From: JAGQVA01 sp041391725
GTDB taxonomy: Bacteria; Bacteroidota; Bacteroidia; J057
Direction: 5' to 3'
Length of the DNA stretch: 64,000 nucleotides
Assembly (NCBI GenBank): GCA_041391725.1
Contig: JAWKNL010000001.1
Coordinates: 372,001-436,000 of the forward strand
Position 1 is the stretch's first letter, and each line of letters begins with the position of its first letter. Below the pieces are notes generated by a model, which saw only the letters and a program-made list of their open reading frames with translations, was not told where the DNA came from and made no database searches. Positions 16,912-26,220 of the stretch are shown piece after piece. Made by a program: the position numbers and the translations under genes.

Positions 16912-19638
16912 CTACTCCTTCAACACCTTCCAACGACCGATTTTGCCATCGGCGATGATCTCCACGAGGTAAACGCCAGGCTGAGCCGGTATTTCCAGGT
17001 GGATCAGACGCTCATACTGGGTGGACAACCGGGCTACCTCCTGCCCGGGAAGGTTTCTCAGGATCACTGTAACGGCAGAGGCAGGCGCGCCAAGGTCGAT
17101 GGTCAGGTCGCCAGTGGTGGGGTTTGGGTACAATACCAGACTCAGCGTCTTTGACCCCTGACCCCAGGGATCAATGGCGTTAGTAACGGCATTGCCCACA
17201 CAGGCGAGATTCAGACCGCCCAGTAAACCAATATTAAACGACACATAAACGCCGCCATTCGGTCCGATGGCAAGGTCGCCTTTCGGCGCGAAAGCGCTCG
17301 TGAGGACGAAGCCGCCCGGCGCAAAGGCCTCGTTCATGCTACCATCAGGTTTGAGGGAAGCCACATAGGAGGTGTTCGCGCCGCTAACGATTATTTCTCC
17401 GGAGAAAAACAAATTACCCGCCTCGTCCTCCCGGAATCCGAGGTTTCGTACGGATTGGGAATTGGGAATGAGCACCCGCGCAAGACCGCCCTCACCAAAG
17501 CTGGCATCCAACGTCCCGTCGTCCAGCAGGCGAAACACCCGGATAGTATCCACATAGGTCTGCGCGCCGAATTCGGCGGTGTTGATGACCGCAATCTTGC
17601 CATTCCGCAGGGCGAGTAAGCCCTCGAGCCGGTTATCGCCTTCGGGGCGTTCGTAGTAAAAAAAGCCATTCTGGGCAAAACTGCTGTCTATGCTTCCGTC
17701 CGGCAATAAGCGGAATAAAAAGCCCCGGACGTGCGGAACCGCATTACTGTTTCCCGAAACGAGCACCCTGCCCAGAGAGTCCACCGCGATGTCTTTGTTG
17801 AAATCGCTGAGCGTAGCGGCGGAGACAACTACCAGTCCGTTATTTCCAAAAGAGCCGTCCGGAGAACCGTCGGGAAGCATGCGGTATACGGCGATGTCGG
17901 TGTAGGAAGTCGCATTGAAGCGACTGCTGCCTGCGAGCAGGATATTGTCGTTTAAGTCCACCCGCATATTAGAAAATGTATTGTCGAAGGCGGAATTTCC
18001 CCAGTGGCGCACCACTTTGCCATTGACTCCGAAAGTGGAGTCCAGCCTACCGTCAGGATGTAGGCGAAGCACCACCTGACTGGCCCCGGTCACACCGGGC
18101 AGGTCGCCGGGATCGGGCGCGTTCGTGTAGGCGCCCGCTAGGATGCGGCCATCGGAAAAGAGATGCAGCGTTTTAATTCGGGCCTCAAAAGCTCCCACAA
18201 CATAACCTTCCTCGCCAAAATCGGGATCGGGCGTGCCATCGGGCAGGTATTGTGCCAGGGCATACTTCACCCCGACGGGGGTTCCCTGCGTTCCGCCAAC
18301 CAAAATACGTCCGTCTGGCAGCACCCTCACGTCTTCGGCAGGCGAACTGTTTAACACCTGACACAGATAGGAACCCTGGGTCGAAAAGGAGGCATCCAAC
18401 GATCCGTTTGGTTGAAATCTGGATGCCACGCCCCTGGTTTGACCATTGTCCAGAGTGGCCTGCCCCACGACTATAAAAGAGCCATCGGAAAGGCGGAGCA
18501 TACTCCTCCCTTCGGTAGCTGTAGCTCCGGGAAAGGTCCACGTATGGATGCCAAACGCATTAAAATCCAACCCGTCGGCGTCCCAGCGACCAATAATGAC
18601 GACAGGATGACCGTTGAGGTCGGGTCGGGTTCCCGCGAAATACACATTGTTATCCGCGTCAACCATGATATCGCCCAATACGACGTCGAGGCCAGCAGGG
18701 CCATGAATGGGTGAGGCATTGGGACCAAAGTCGTTGGCCAGGGCCCCATTTGGTTGCCACTTTTTGCAGGTCAGGAATTTTGGAGAGCTATATGTGCCAC
18801 CGAGGTAGATGTTTCCGTTGGTATCGATGGCCAGGGAAGCGGCCACGGCCGGGGAGATTTCGGGTTCTTCCTTCAGCCCATTGACGCCAAAAGTGGAATC
18901 CGGACGACCATTGGATTGAAGCCGGACCAGGCGGATAAAGTCCAGGTTTAAATCCGGGTTTGGGCTGCTCATGGCGATCACCCACTTGCCATCGGTTTGG
19001 CGAAGCACGCGTGCAGGCCGGTCTGCAAAGGCATCCATTACCGGAAGAACGGCGCTTCCACCCACGCCAAAGGAAGTGACCAGCGCACCGGAGGCGGTAT
19101 TGTATGCGGAAAAAGACAGCGTACCCGAAGCGTTCGTTTTCAGGACGTAGGCCGTCGAACCATTTACGTGAAGGTCTTTAAATATAGCGCCGGTCAGGGT
19201 CAGGCGGCCCGCTGACGCGAAGGTATTGTCCAGCTTCCCGGCGGCACTGAGCAGTACCAGCATGGCATTGCCCGCCTGCTGTCCACCCGCCAGGATTTTA
19301 CCGTTGGAAAGCGGTTCGAAATCCAGGATTTCATCGTCTCCGGGGCCGTACATGTCCGGAACGGAAACGCCCCGGTATTCGCCGAAGGCCGGGTCCGGGC
19401 TGCCATCGGCAAGCAATTTCACCATGAGGCCATCGTTACCGCCGAAAGGCAGGTAGCCGCCCGCCGCCAGGAGGCGTCCGTTACTCAGTTGCCTGATCAC
19501 ATTGAACCTGCTGTCGTTTGCCTGCCGGGAGAAGGCTAGTCCTCCTTCGCCGAAATTATCGCAGAAGAGCTGAGCCTCCATTCGCGTGGTAATCAGGAGG
19601 AGCATAACAAAGATACAGGATTTGAGTAACGCGTTCAT
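16912..19638 (-). CDS. Secreted delta-60-repeat protein with T9SS C-terminal sorting domain
   Basis: A 908-residue extracellular or surface protein. It has a signal peptide (ending about residue 23, RMEAQ), then about twelve delta-60-type repeats recognisable by PD(x)FG cores such as SPDPAFGEY, RPDSTFGVNGL, TPDPDFGEEGY, RLDSTFGVNGK, SPDGSFGNNGL, SIDSSFAQNGF and TLDASFGEGGL. Each alternates with DGRILVGG or NGKILAGG strands, consistent with a beta-propeller-like fold. The last 75 residues are a type IX secretion sorting domain (LVLYPNPTTGDLTIDL ... GVYLVEIIADGKIGRWKVLKE). The frame is intact and richer in GC than its flanks. It lies between two copies of the fic 3' end, so it may have arrived as an inserted segment. 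Its ligand is unknown. Confidence 0.88.
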   Translation of the reverse strand: MNALLKSCIFVMLLLITTRMEAQLFCDNFGEGGLAFSRQANDSRFNVIRQLSNGRLLAAGGYLPFGGNDGLMVKLLADGSPDPAFGEYRGVSVPDMYGPGDDEILDFEPLSNGKILAGGQQAGNAMLVLLSAAGKLDNTFASAGRLTLTGAIFKDLHVNGSTAYVLKTNASGTLSFSAYNTASGALVTSFGVGGSAVLPVMDAFADRPARVLRQTDGKWVIAMSSPNPDLNLDFIRLVRLQSNGRPDSTFGVNGLKEEPEISPAVAASLAIDTNGNIYLGGTYSSPKFLTCKKWQPNGALANDFGPNASPIHGPAGLDVVLGDIMVDADNNVYFAGTRPDLNGHPVVIIGRWDADGLDFNAFGIHTWTFPGATATEGRSMLRLSDGSFIVVGQATLDNGQTRGVASRFQPNGSLDASFSTQGSYLCQVLNSSPAEDVRVLPDGRILVGGTQGTPVGVKYALAQYLPDGTPDPDFGEEGYVVGAFEARIKTLHLFSDGRILAGAYTNAPDPGDLPGVTGASQVVLRLHPDGRLDSTFGVNGKVVRHWGNSAFDNTFSNMRVDLNDNILLAGSSRFNATSYTDIAVYRMLPDGSPDGSFGNNGLVVVSAATLSDFNKDIAVDSLGRVLVSGNSNAVPHVRGFLFRLLPDGSIDSSFAQNGFFYYERPEGDNRLEGLLALRNGKIAVINTAEFGAQTYVDTIRVFRLLDDGTLDASFGEGGLARVLIPNSQSVRNLGFREDEAGNLFFSGEIIVSGANTSYVASLKPDGSMNEAFAPGGFVLTSAFAPKGDLAIGPNGGVYVSFNIGLLGGLNLACVGNAVTNAIDPWGQGSKTLSLVLYPNPTTGDLTIDLGAPASAVTVILRNLPGQEVARLSTQYERLIHLEIPAQPGVYLVEIIADGKIGRWKVLKE

Positions 19639-19904
19639 GAGTGAGAAATTTATGGATTGTTAAGTACGCGGTGGGGTATTGAGAGAGCGGTTGCAGGGGG
19701 TACGGGCATCGTGCAGCATGTGATAAGGCGAATAGAGTGGTGAGACCACTCAAGGCATAAGGTCGAAAGCGGGATACATGGGGAAGTATTTTTGCAGCCC
19801 ATTTGTGCCGTTTGATTCTGCCTGTATATTACAAAAAATTAAGGTAAACGCGCTAAAATAAAAATCGGGCAAAGGTCATTAGCTTGAGTTGACAAACAAA
19901 ATCC

Positions 19905-20010
19905 AAAAAAGACCTCCAATATTTGAACCAGGAAGGTGTAATTGATAAATTAGGGCAGGGAAAGGGGACTATTTATGTCATACGATCAAAAGGCGATGGA
20001 GAATAGACCG
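19905..20010 (+). repeat. 106-bp direct repeat (fic 3' end), copy 2
   Basis: 104 of 106 bases are identical to 16631-16736, including the fic stop codon and AGACCG after it. Upstream (19639-19904) nothing of the rest of fic is visible and no gene is seen. Confidence 0.92.
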
Positions 20011-20078
20011 TGAAGAAGAGGGATATAAAACCAGTACTTCCAATTTGAATTGCGCCCTATTGAACAGGCTACACTACC

Positions 20079-21457
20079 TTAATTTGAACTTAGGAATTTT
20101 GAGTGCCTGATAAGCTTTGACGCCGAGAATGCTGAAAAAATCTCCCATTTGTGGTTGCGTTTGAAGGTAACCGGGTCTTCTTCTGAAAATCTTCCATTGA
20201 CTTCAGCCAATCAAAACAACTTTATCTCCAGTTTGTAAGTCGATAAACTTTGTCAAACAAATAGCCATCCTGCTGAGCAATTAAATCGAAAACCCTTACG
20301 CTTAGCATCAAAGTCATTTTCACTTCCGTCTTTGATCACTTCCACAGCAACTTCAAAACGCGTTCTCAGAAATATGGTCTTCTAATTTGAAATCAGAACC
20401 ATCGGTAAAGAACAGCAAACAAACGCTTTCATATCAAATGTCCCAAAGAACTGACCTGCTTCCGGCGACGGCATCAAATTGTTGGCAATATTTCGTACGG
20501 CTTCGGCGTGGACTCGTAGCGTGTCATTCCAACAAATACATCGGTATTGTCAGTTCGGGCATGGTGAAAAATGACTTGAATTCCCCAGTCTTTCTGAATG
20601 CCTTGTTGAGCTTTTAGCTCGGTTAATAAAAGCGGCCTTGCATTTAACATAAATGTCGTCTTGCCCTTCTTTTACTTTGCGAATGGCAATTTCTAAAACT
20701 GCTTTTTGTTCCATTTTTTTCTATTGGATTTGAAGTTGAAAAGGCAAACTGTGAAGCAACCACTTCAAAAGTGCTGAAGTATTTTAAGTTACTTCTTCTT
20801 TCATGATGGGGCTCGGCAAGTTTCATAAAAGCTTCTTTTTTGTTGCACACCGTCATTCGACAGTAAGACCTTCAATATCTTTTCCGCCAACGACTTTAAA
20901 CTCATAGCTTTCTTTTTACGCCTTCATGTTAACTTAACAAGTCCACAAAATTTTTGCGGTATTCATTGAACTCCTTTCCATTCCGGGTTTCACTCTGCGG
21001 ACACCGATTTCAAGAATTTCACCATTACCAGAAGCCAAAGTTTTTAAATTGAATTTCGGACCTTCGGTTTGTTGCACAAAAACATAGGCTTTTAAGTCCA
21101 TTGTTTTTTTGAACTTTAAGAACTTACTGATCACACCCATTTTCCCCTGAACTTTGCCAACGGTTTTATAGGTTTGATAATCAGTCATTCCAATAAAAAC
21201 CTCGCTTTCGTCAGGCTTTGGCAATGCATAAAACGACTGAAACCTCACGGTCTGCCAAAACGCCTTCTTGTTCTTTAAGCACGGTAATGAAGTTTTTTCT
21301 GAGTTGCTTTAAACTCATCATTCATCCCATCCTTAACCAGGCGGATCGCTATTTCAGTAACAGGCTGTCCGGTTTTTTCAACCATTGATTTTTTAATAGG
21401 TGAGTAAGAAACAGCCAAAATTCCAACCAGTCTATGATCAATATTTTATTCATTGTA
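20079..21457 (-). pseudogene. Tandem ABM-like (antibiotic biosynthesis monooxygenase fold) protein, heavily decayed
   Basis: The protein is recognisable only by reading across frames. It begins near 21457 (MNKILII...), with TEIAIRLVKDGMNDEFKATQ and TVLKEQEGVLADRE, then FQSFYALPKPDESEVFIGM in the 21248-20934 frame, EILEIGVRRVKPGME, the segment KEAFMKLAEP ... YFSTFEVVASQFAFST, FEVAVEVIKDGSENDFDAKR and finally MGDFFSILGVKAYQ near the stop at 20079. The recurring (E)IAVRxVKxGMxxxF unit suggests three or four ABM-type ferredoxin-like domains in a row. Many indels and no continuous frame make it a pseudogene. It may once have been a small secreted or cytoplasmic protein; no catalytic role can be stated. 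Confidence 0.5.
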
Positions 21458-21604
21458 CTTGTTTTTAATTCACAAACTCATTAGTAATGCATATTTTTGC
21501 AAGTAGTTACATTTTCAGCTAATAGTTACTTTTTTTAAACTATTATTGATTTTCAATTACTTATAAGATGAAAAAAGTTGAAATAAATTCGGAGCGCCGA
21601 CAAT

Positions 21605-21949
21605 ATGGTCCAAAACATCCACAAGTATGGTGGATGCCCAGTAAGTGCGACACTAAAAATCATTGGCGGAAAATGGAAACCTTTGATTTTGTACTTTATA
21701 TCGGTTGACGTCAACCGCTTCGGACAACTGCAACGAATGATCCCTGATTGCAGTAAAAGAATGATGACAGTCCAGCTCCGGGAACTGGAAGATGATGGGT
21801 TGGTGCACCGTGAAGTGTTTGCGGAAGTGCCCCCCAAAGTGATTTACACGCTGACAGACAAGGGGGAAAGCCTGAGACCACTGTTTGGTGAATTGAGCAA
21901 ATGGGGCATTGAGAATGTATTGGAGCCCAGAATGAAGGAGAAAAAGTAA
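21605..21949 (+). CDS. HxlR-family transcriptional regulator
   Basis: A 114-residue winged-helix regulator. The family hallmark GGCPVSATLKIIGGKWKPLI is near the N-terminus (residues 9-28), followed by RFGQLQRMIPDCSKRMMTVQL and the wing RELEDDGLVHREVFAEVPPKVIYTLTDKG. A TAA lies in frame just upstream at 21584, so the start is well constrained. The lipoprotein hydrolase gene starts 5 bases after its stop, so the regulator probably controls that gene and itself. HxlR proteins usually respond to aldehydes, quinones or disulfide stress; the signal here is unknown. Confidence 0.9.
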   Translation: MVQNIHKYGGCPVSATLKIIGGKWKPLILYFISVDVNRFGQLQRMIPDCSKRMMTVQLRELEDDGLVHREVFAEVPPKVIYTLTDKGESLRPLFGELSKWGIENVLEPRMKEKK

Positions 21950-21954
21950 ATACT

Positions 21955-23133
21955 GTGCATAAAAACGAAATCCGACATATATTCCTATTTATTCTGATAA
22001 CTTCCATAAGTTTCGGTTGCAAACCGGAGAGCAGGAATACGCAAAAAGCATTGTCTGACGCTTTCTTTTGTATTGGAACTAGACAATATAGCTGGGAAGA
22101 TCGTGGCCACATGGATGATTATTACAGAGAAACAAGAAAAGTAAATGTTCAGGTTTGGTATCCAGGTAATAAGGTTGATTCCGGCAGTATAAAAACCCCT
22201 TATCTATTGTTCAGTGATAAATTCTACCAAAGATTAGAAGGCTGGACAGATGGAGATTATGGAGTTGTACAAAAAGTTGAAACAGCTTCTTTCGTTGGAA
22301 CTCCGGTTAAGGGCGATTTAAATAAAACACCATTACTTATTTTTTCCCCAAGCCTGGGAGGAAACCTGAGTTATTACACATACTATGCAGAATATTTTGC
22401 TACCCACGGATACATCGTCATGGGTATAAATCACCTGTTTGAAAGTGAAGCAGTGGTTTTTAATGATGTTGTTTACCCGGCAAAGCACTCTTTTTACGAC
22501 AGTCTCAAAACATTGAAAATACCGGAAGAAATTTCAGCCGAAAAATACAGGGAAGCAATGAGCGCCAGACAAAAGATTTTAGCGCAGGATATTCAGTTTT
22601 CTTTAAATCAATTACTTGAAGACCCGGAAATTGGAAGATTGATCGATACCACAAAGCTAGCGGCGTTCGGTCATTCTATTGGCGGTGCGGCGGCTATTTT
22701 TTCTTCTATTCTTGATAAGCGGATAAAGGCAGTTATCAATCTCGACGGCACACCACCCGCCATCGCCTTAAACAATGGAATAGATGTTCCTTATCTTTTT
22801 ATCGAAGATTTGACTGACTACCAGAATCACGAAGGATATGCTATTCAATACAAGCGAAGAAACGATTTTTGCAAGATCAACCGGGCCGACTCATGGCGCG
22901 TGCTGATTAAAGGATTTAATCACAATAGTTTTTTAGATGTCAACTATTATTTGGCAGAAAATGCATCAGAAGCCCATAGTGAAAAAGCCAGCTTAGACAT
23001 GATCATAAATTATATGGACGATTTTCTTGATCATTATCTTCTGGGAAGTAATGAATTAAACCTTACACCGACCCGATCAGAAAATGTGGAAATCATTGGA
23101 TTTGAGAAATCGGAACCAGGCGCAAGTGAATAA
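21955..23133 (+). CDS. Lipoprotein alpha/beta hydrolase, PAF-acetylhydrolase-like
   Basis: A 392-residue exported esterase-like protein with GTG start 5 bases after the HxlR gene. The lipoprotein signal ends SISFGC (residue 22). The alpha/beta-hydrolase core shows an oxyanion-type strand PLLIFSPSLGGNLSYYT, the nucleophile elbow FGHSIGGAAA with Ser, an aspartate-bearing INLDGTPP strand and a late His in IKGFNHNSFLD. N-terminal KVNVQVWYPG is typical of platelet-activating-factor acetylhydrolase and dienelactone-like relatives. The true substrate is unknown, although phospholipid-like or short ester substrates are plausible. Confidence 0.82.
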   Translation: MHKNEIRHIFLFILITSISFGCKPESRNTQKALSDAFFCIGTRQYSWEDRGHMDDYYRETRKVNVQVWYPGNKVDSGSIKTPYLLFSDKFYQRLEGWTDGDYGVVQKVETASFVGTPVKGDLNKTPLLIFSPSLGGNLSYYTYYAEYFATHGYIVMGINHLFESEAVVFNDVVYPAKHSFYDSLKTLKIPEEISAEKYREAMSARQKILAQDIQFSLNQLLEDPEIGRLIDTTKLAAFGHSIGGAAAIFSSILDKRIKAVINLDGTPPAIALNNGIDVPYLFIEDLTDYQNHEGYAIQYKRRNDFCKINRADSWRVLIKGFNHNSFLDVNYYLAENASEAHSEKASLDMIINYMDDFLDHYLLGSNELNLTPTRSENVEIIGFEKSEPGASE

Positions 23134-23181
23134 TTCCATCAGTCAAAACCAGCCTGTTCTGACTGATGGGTGTTTTATAGG
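23133..23181 (+). terminator. Hairpin after the hydrolase gene, resembling the 3' end of the ComB-type gene
   Basis: CCATCAGTCA (23136-23145) pairs perfectly with TGACTGATGG (23160-23169), a 10-bp stem followed by GTGTTTTATA, so it can end transcription. The same bases, read as codons, give NQPVLTDGCFIG, very close to NVPVLTDGRFVS at the end of the ComB-type gene (26910-26935). It may therefore be a leftover 3' end of a second copy. Confidence 0.5.
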
Positions 23182-23255
23182 TCAAATGTACTGAATAGAA
23201 AGAATCAATATCATAAAGGAATACGATTTAGCCTAAAAAATCACTTTGATCATAC

Positions 23256-24329
23256 ATGTATCTAATCGCCTCCATATCAATATGTTTATTTTTAGCTGTA
23301 GTTTTACTCACAAACGATACTAAATCATTGCCCAGAAAAATCTTAGGCATTTGGCTGCTTTGTAGTGCTTATTATAATTGGGGTATTTTTTTGTGGGCAG
23401 AACATTTACAAAGTCAATATCCAGGCATTATCGTGTCAGGGATTTCTTTGCCCATGCTCTTTGGACCGTTTTTGTTTTGGTACGTAAAATTTCAAACTTC
23501 CGATACCCGATTTACTAAAGAAGAGCTCTGGCATTTGGTTCCGTATGTGTTAATCAGTCTTTCGTATGTTTCGTATTTTTTTAAGCCATTTGAGCAGCGG
23601 GTCAATAGCCTCTTAGGCAGTAACGAAGGCTTTTTATTTAAAAACCTGGTTAGGACAACTTGTATTTACATTTCAATACCTTTTTACTTCGGTTGGTGTA
23701 CCTTAAAAATATTCCGCTTTCAGCGAAGCCTTAAAAACAACTTTTCTAATTCTGATAAAATTAATTTTAACTGGATGCTCTTTTTAGTGGCCGGTATTCT
23801 GGTAGTATGGAGTGTGGTGATTATTACCCAAAATGAAGAGTTACTAACAGAAGCGATGGCGGGTTTCCTCATTTTATTGGGTTATTTTGGTGTTACACAA
23901 GTAGATGTTTTTTCAAAAAGAACAACACAGAGTGCTTTGATAAAAGAACCCAAACCCAAGTATATAAACTCAGGGCTTGAAAATTCAGAAATCGAAAGAT
24001 TGCATCAAACACTTATTCAAATATTACAAACCGAAAAACCATACCTCAATCCAGAGCTTACCCTGCAACACTTAGCTTCGATGATTAATACGCAGGTACA
24101 TCATCTCTCGCAGGTAATCAACGAAAAGGAGCAGAAGAGTTTTTATGATCTTATAAACGAATGGCGGATTGAGGAATTTCTGAAAGAAGTAAAAAACGAA
24201 AAAAATAAAAACTTCACCCTGTTTTCCATAGCATACGACTGTGGATTCAACTCTAAAGCCTCTTTTAACAGGAATTTTAAAAAATATACCGGCAAAACGC
24301 CCACTGAGTACCTGAATGGGTCTATGTGA
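23256..24329 (+). CDS. Membrane-anchored AraC-family transcriptional regulator
   Basis: A 357-residue protein with about seven hydrophobic segments in the first 225 residues (from LIASISICLFLAVVLLT to AMAGFLILLGYFGV), then an AraC-type DNA-binding domain of two helix-turn-helix units (LTLQHLASMINTQVHHLSQV and FTLFSIAYDCGFNSKASFN, followed by the signature FKKYTGKTPTEYL). This architecture is common in Bacteroidota, where a membrane sensor half controls nearby genes. The ABC exporter pair starts about 90 bases downstream and is the natural candidate target. Confidence 0.88.
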   Translation: MYLIASISICLFLAVVLLTNDTKSLPRKILGIWLLCSAYYNWGIFLWAEHLQSQYPGIIVSGISLPMLFGPFLFWYVKFQTSDTRFTKEELWHLVPYVLISLSYVSYFFKPFEQRVNSLLGSNEGFLFKNLVRTTCIYISIPFYFGWCTLKIFRFQRSLKNNFSNSDKINFNWMLFLVAGILVVWSVVIITQNEELLTEAMAGFLILLGYFGVTQVDVFSKRTTQSALIKEPKPKYINSGLENSEIERLHQTLIQILQTEKPYLNPELTLQHLASMINTQVHHLSQVINEKEQKSFYDLINEWRIEEFLKEVKNEKNKNFTLFSIAYDCGFNSKASFNRNFKKYTGKTPTEYLNGSM

Positions 24330-24422
24330 TTGTTTATCAGGAATTTAAATTTTAATAACTACTAGTCTCAACCTATCGGATGCTACTTCTGTCTTCATTT
24401 TCATTGCTTTCTTTGCAAAAAG

Positions 24423-25346
24423 ATGAAGGTAATGAACAATAAAGCAGTGTTAGAGACATTTCAGATTTCCAAACAATATGGAAATAACAAAGCACTCCAT
24501 GACGTAAACCTAAGGATTGAAGAAGGGCAAATCTACGGACTTATTGGTCTGAATGGTTCGGGTAAATCCACCTTCATGAGAATCGTTTGCGGGATTATAT
24601 CTGCCTCAGAAGGACATATTGAACTTTATGGAAAGTCTGGCAATTCCGATTTGCAAAAATACAGAAGCCGGCTGGGGCAAACCATTGAAACGCCGGCTCT
24701 ATACCCCGAAATGACCGCCGATGAAAACGTAATGGTTCAAATGACCCTGGCAGGAATTTCTGAAAAGAACAAAATCAAAGAAGTGCTCCGAAGAGTAGGC
24801 CTGGCCGATACAGGAAACAAGAAAGCAAAAAACTTCTCATTGGGCATGAAACAAAGACTTGCTTTGGCTATTGCCCTTATTACTGACCCCCGGTTTTTGA
24901 TATTGGACGAACCTACCAATGGATTAGACCCTGTGGGTATCATCGAAACCAGAGACATTATCAAAAACTTAGCTCAGGAATATGGGCTTACCATTCTGTT
25001 ATCGAGCCACTTGTTAGATGAACTATCACAAATTGCTACCCATTACGGTATTCTGCATCAAGGTAAATTGATTATTCAAATATCCGCTGAAGAGCTTCTT
25101 AAAGCTACCAATCAATACATAAAAATTATTTGTGATAATGCCAATGCTTCAGCAGAAATATTAAATACTGCCTTTTCTGTAAAGTGTGAAGTAAACTCCC
25201 AAACTGAATTAAGAATCAATGAACAGTTGGATCGTATTGCAGATTTTAATAAAGCTTTGATACTAAGCGGTCAAAAAGTAGAACACCTTTCATTTAATCA
25301 AATGAAACTCGAAGATTATTTTTTAAAAATTACCCAATCCAATTAA
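24423..25346 (+). CDS. ABC transporter ATP-binding protein (BcrA-like exporter)
   Basis: A 307-residue ABC ATPase. Walker A is GLNGSGKST (residues about 43-51), the signature motif is FSLGMKQRLALA, Walker B is RFLILDEPTNGLD and the switch His is in LLSSHLLDEL. A C-terminal extension of about 90 residues is typical of the bacitracin/lantibiotic-immunity exporters. The permease gene starts after one spacer base (25347), so they form one transporter. The cargo is unknown. Confidence 0.9.
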   Translation: MKVMNNKAVLETFQISKQYGNNKALHDVNLRIEEGQIYGLIGLNGSGKSTFMRIVCGIISASEGHIELYGKSGNSDLQKYRSRLGQTIETPALYPEMTADENVMVQMTLAGISEKNKIKEVLRRVGLADTGNKKAKNFSLGMKQRLALAIALITDPRFLILDEPTNGLDPVGIIETRDIIKNLAQEYGLTILLSSHLLDELSQIATHYGILHQGKLIIQISAEELLKATNQYIKIICDNANASAEILNTAFSVKCEVNSQTELRINEQLDRIADFNKALILSGQKVEHLSFNQMKLEDYFLKITQSN

Positions 25347-25347
25347 T

Positions 25348-26091
25348 ATGAAAGATTTACTAAAAGCAGAATTGTATAAATTGTCGAAAAGCAGAACTCT
25401 GTTTTATTTAATGTTATTGCTTTTCGTTACCAATACCTTGGGTATAATCACTAGTAAACTGCTGAAAAACCATGTTTTGCAAGGTCAGGACGGCATATTT
25501 CAGGCTGGCACAAGTGTCAATGCCATGTGGTTTGGGGCCTTTGCCGGTTTTTTTATAGCATCTGAGTTTCAAAACGGAGGGATTCGAAACGCACTTGCTC
25601 TGGGAAAAAATAGAGCAGGTGTGTTTATGGCAAAAATTTTTTCCATGACAATTTGTATAACCGCTTTACTATTTGTGATAGTGTTGGTCCAAACTATTGG
25701 AAACTCCATTGTAAACGGTTATGGCGATATGCCGGTAGGTGAATTTGTAGTTTTTTTTCTTAAGACTTTTATCCATATCATTATGTTTCATTTGCCTTAT
25801 GCTGGTTTCTTTACCATGTTTGCGTTTTTGACACAAAAGTCAGGGTTTACAATTCTTCTTTCATTTTGTTACGAAGCAATCCTTTTGGTGTGTGGTGGTT
25901 TTTTTGAAAATTACAAAGGGCAAAACCTCAAGCCACTATTGCAGTTTTTCCCACAGTATTATTATACCAAAATTGACAACAATCTAACCAATCATCAGTT
26001 TTTTGTAGATGGTTATTTAGTCTGTTTGCTGTACTTTTTTGTGCCTGTTATTATTTCAATATTTCTTTTTAGAAAAATGGATATTAAATGA
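25348..26091 (+). CDS. ABC transporter permease (ABC-2 type)
   Basis: A 247-residue membrane protein with about six hydrophobic segments (for example FYLMLLLFVTNTLGII, WFGAFAGFFIASEF, ITALLFVIVLVQTI, LSFCYEAILLVCGGFF and LLYFFVPVIISIFLF). ASEFQNGGIRNALALGKNR is the typical cytoplasmic loop of ABC-2 permeases that pair with BcrA-like ATPases. It follows the ATPase gene directly and shares an ATGA overlap with a 33-codon fragment. Confidence 0.88.
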   Translation: MKDLLKAELYKLSKSRTLFYLMLLLFVTNTLGIITSKLLKNHVLQGQDGIFQAGTSVNAMWFGAFAGFFIASEFQNGGIRNALALGKNRAGVFMAKIFSMTICITALLFVIVLVQTIGNSIVNGYGDMPVGEFVVFFLKTFIHIIMFHLPYAGFFTMFAFLTQKSGFTILLSFCYEAILLVCGGFFENYKGQNLKPLLQFFPQYYYTKIDNNLTNHQFFVDGYLVCLLYFFVPVIISIFLFRKMDIK

Positions 26092-26186
26092 TAAGAGAAT
26101 ATTTTAATTTTACATTCTATCCTTTGGAAGAAACTATTAGAGATAGCATTAAATGGCTGCTACCAGCCAAAAATAAAGAATACTGA
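26088..26186 (+). pseudogene. Short fragment resembling an NAD-dependent epimerase C-terminus
   Basis: A 32-residue frame overlapping the permease stop. The segment YPLEETIRDSIKWLLP resembles the last helix of NAD-dependent epimerase/dehydratase (extended SDR) proteins. There is no Rossmann domain upstream, so it would be a 3' remnant joined to the transporter operon by recombination. The length makes the match weak. Confidence 0.3.
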
Positions 26187-26220
26187 CCGGAAAGTGGTTT
26201 GTGAAAAGTGGCTATACACG

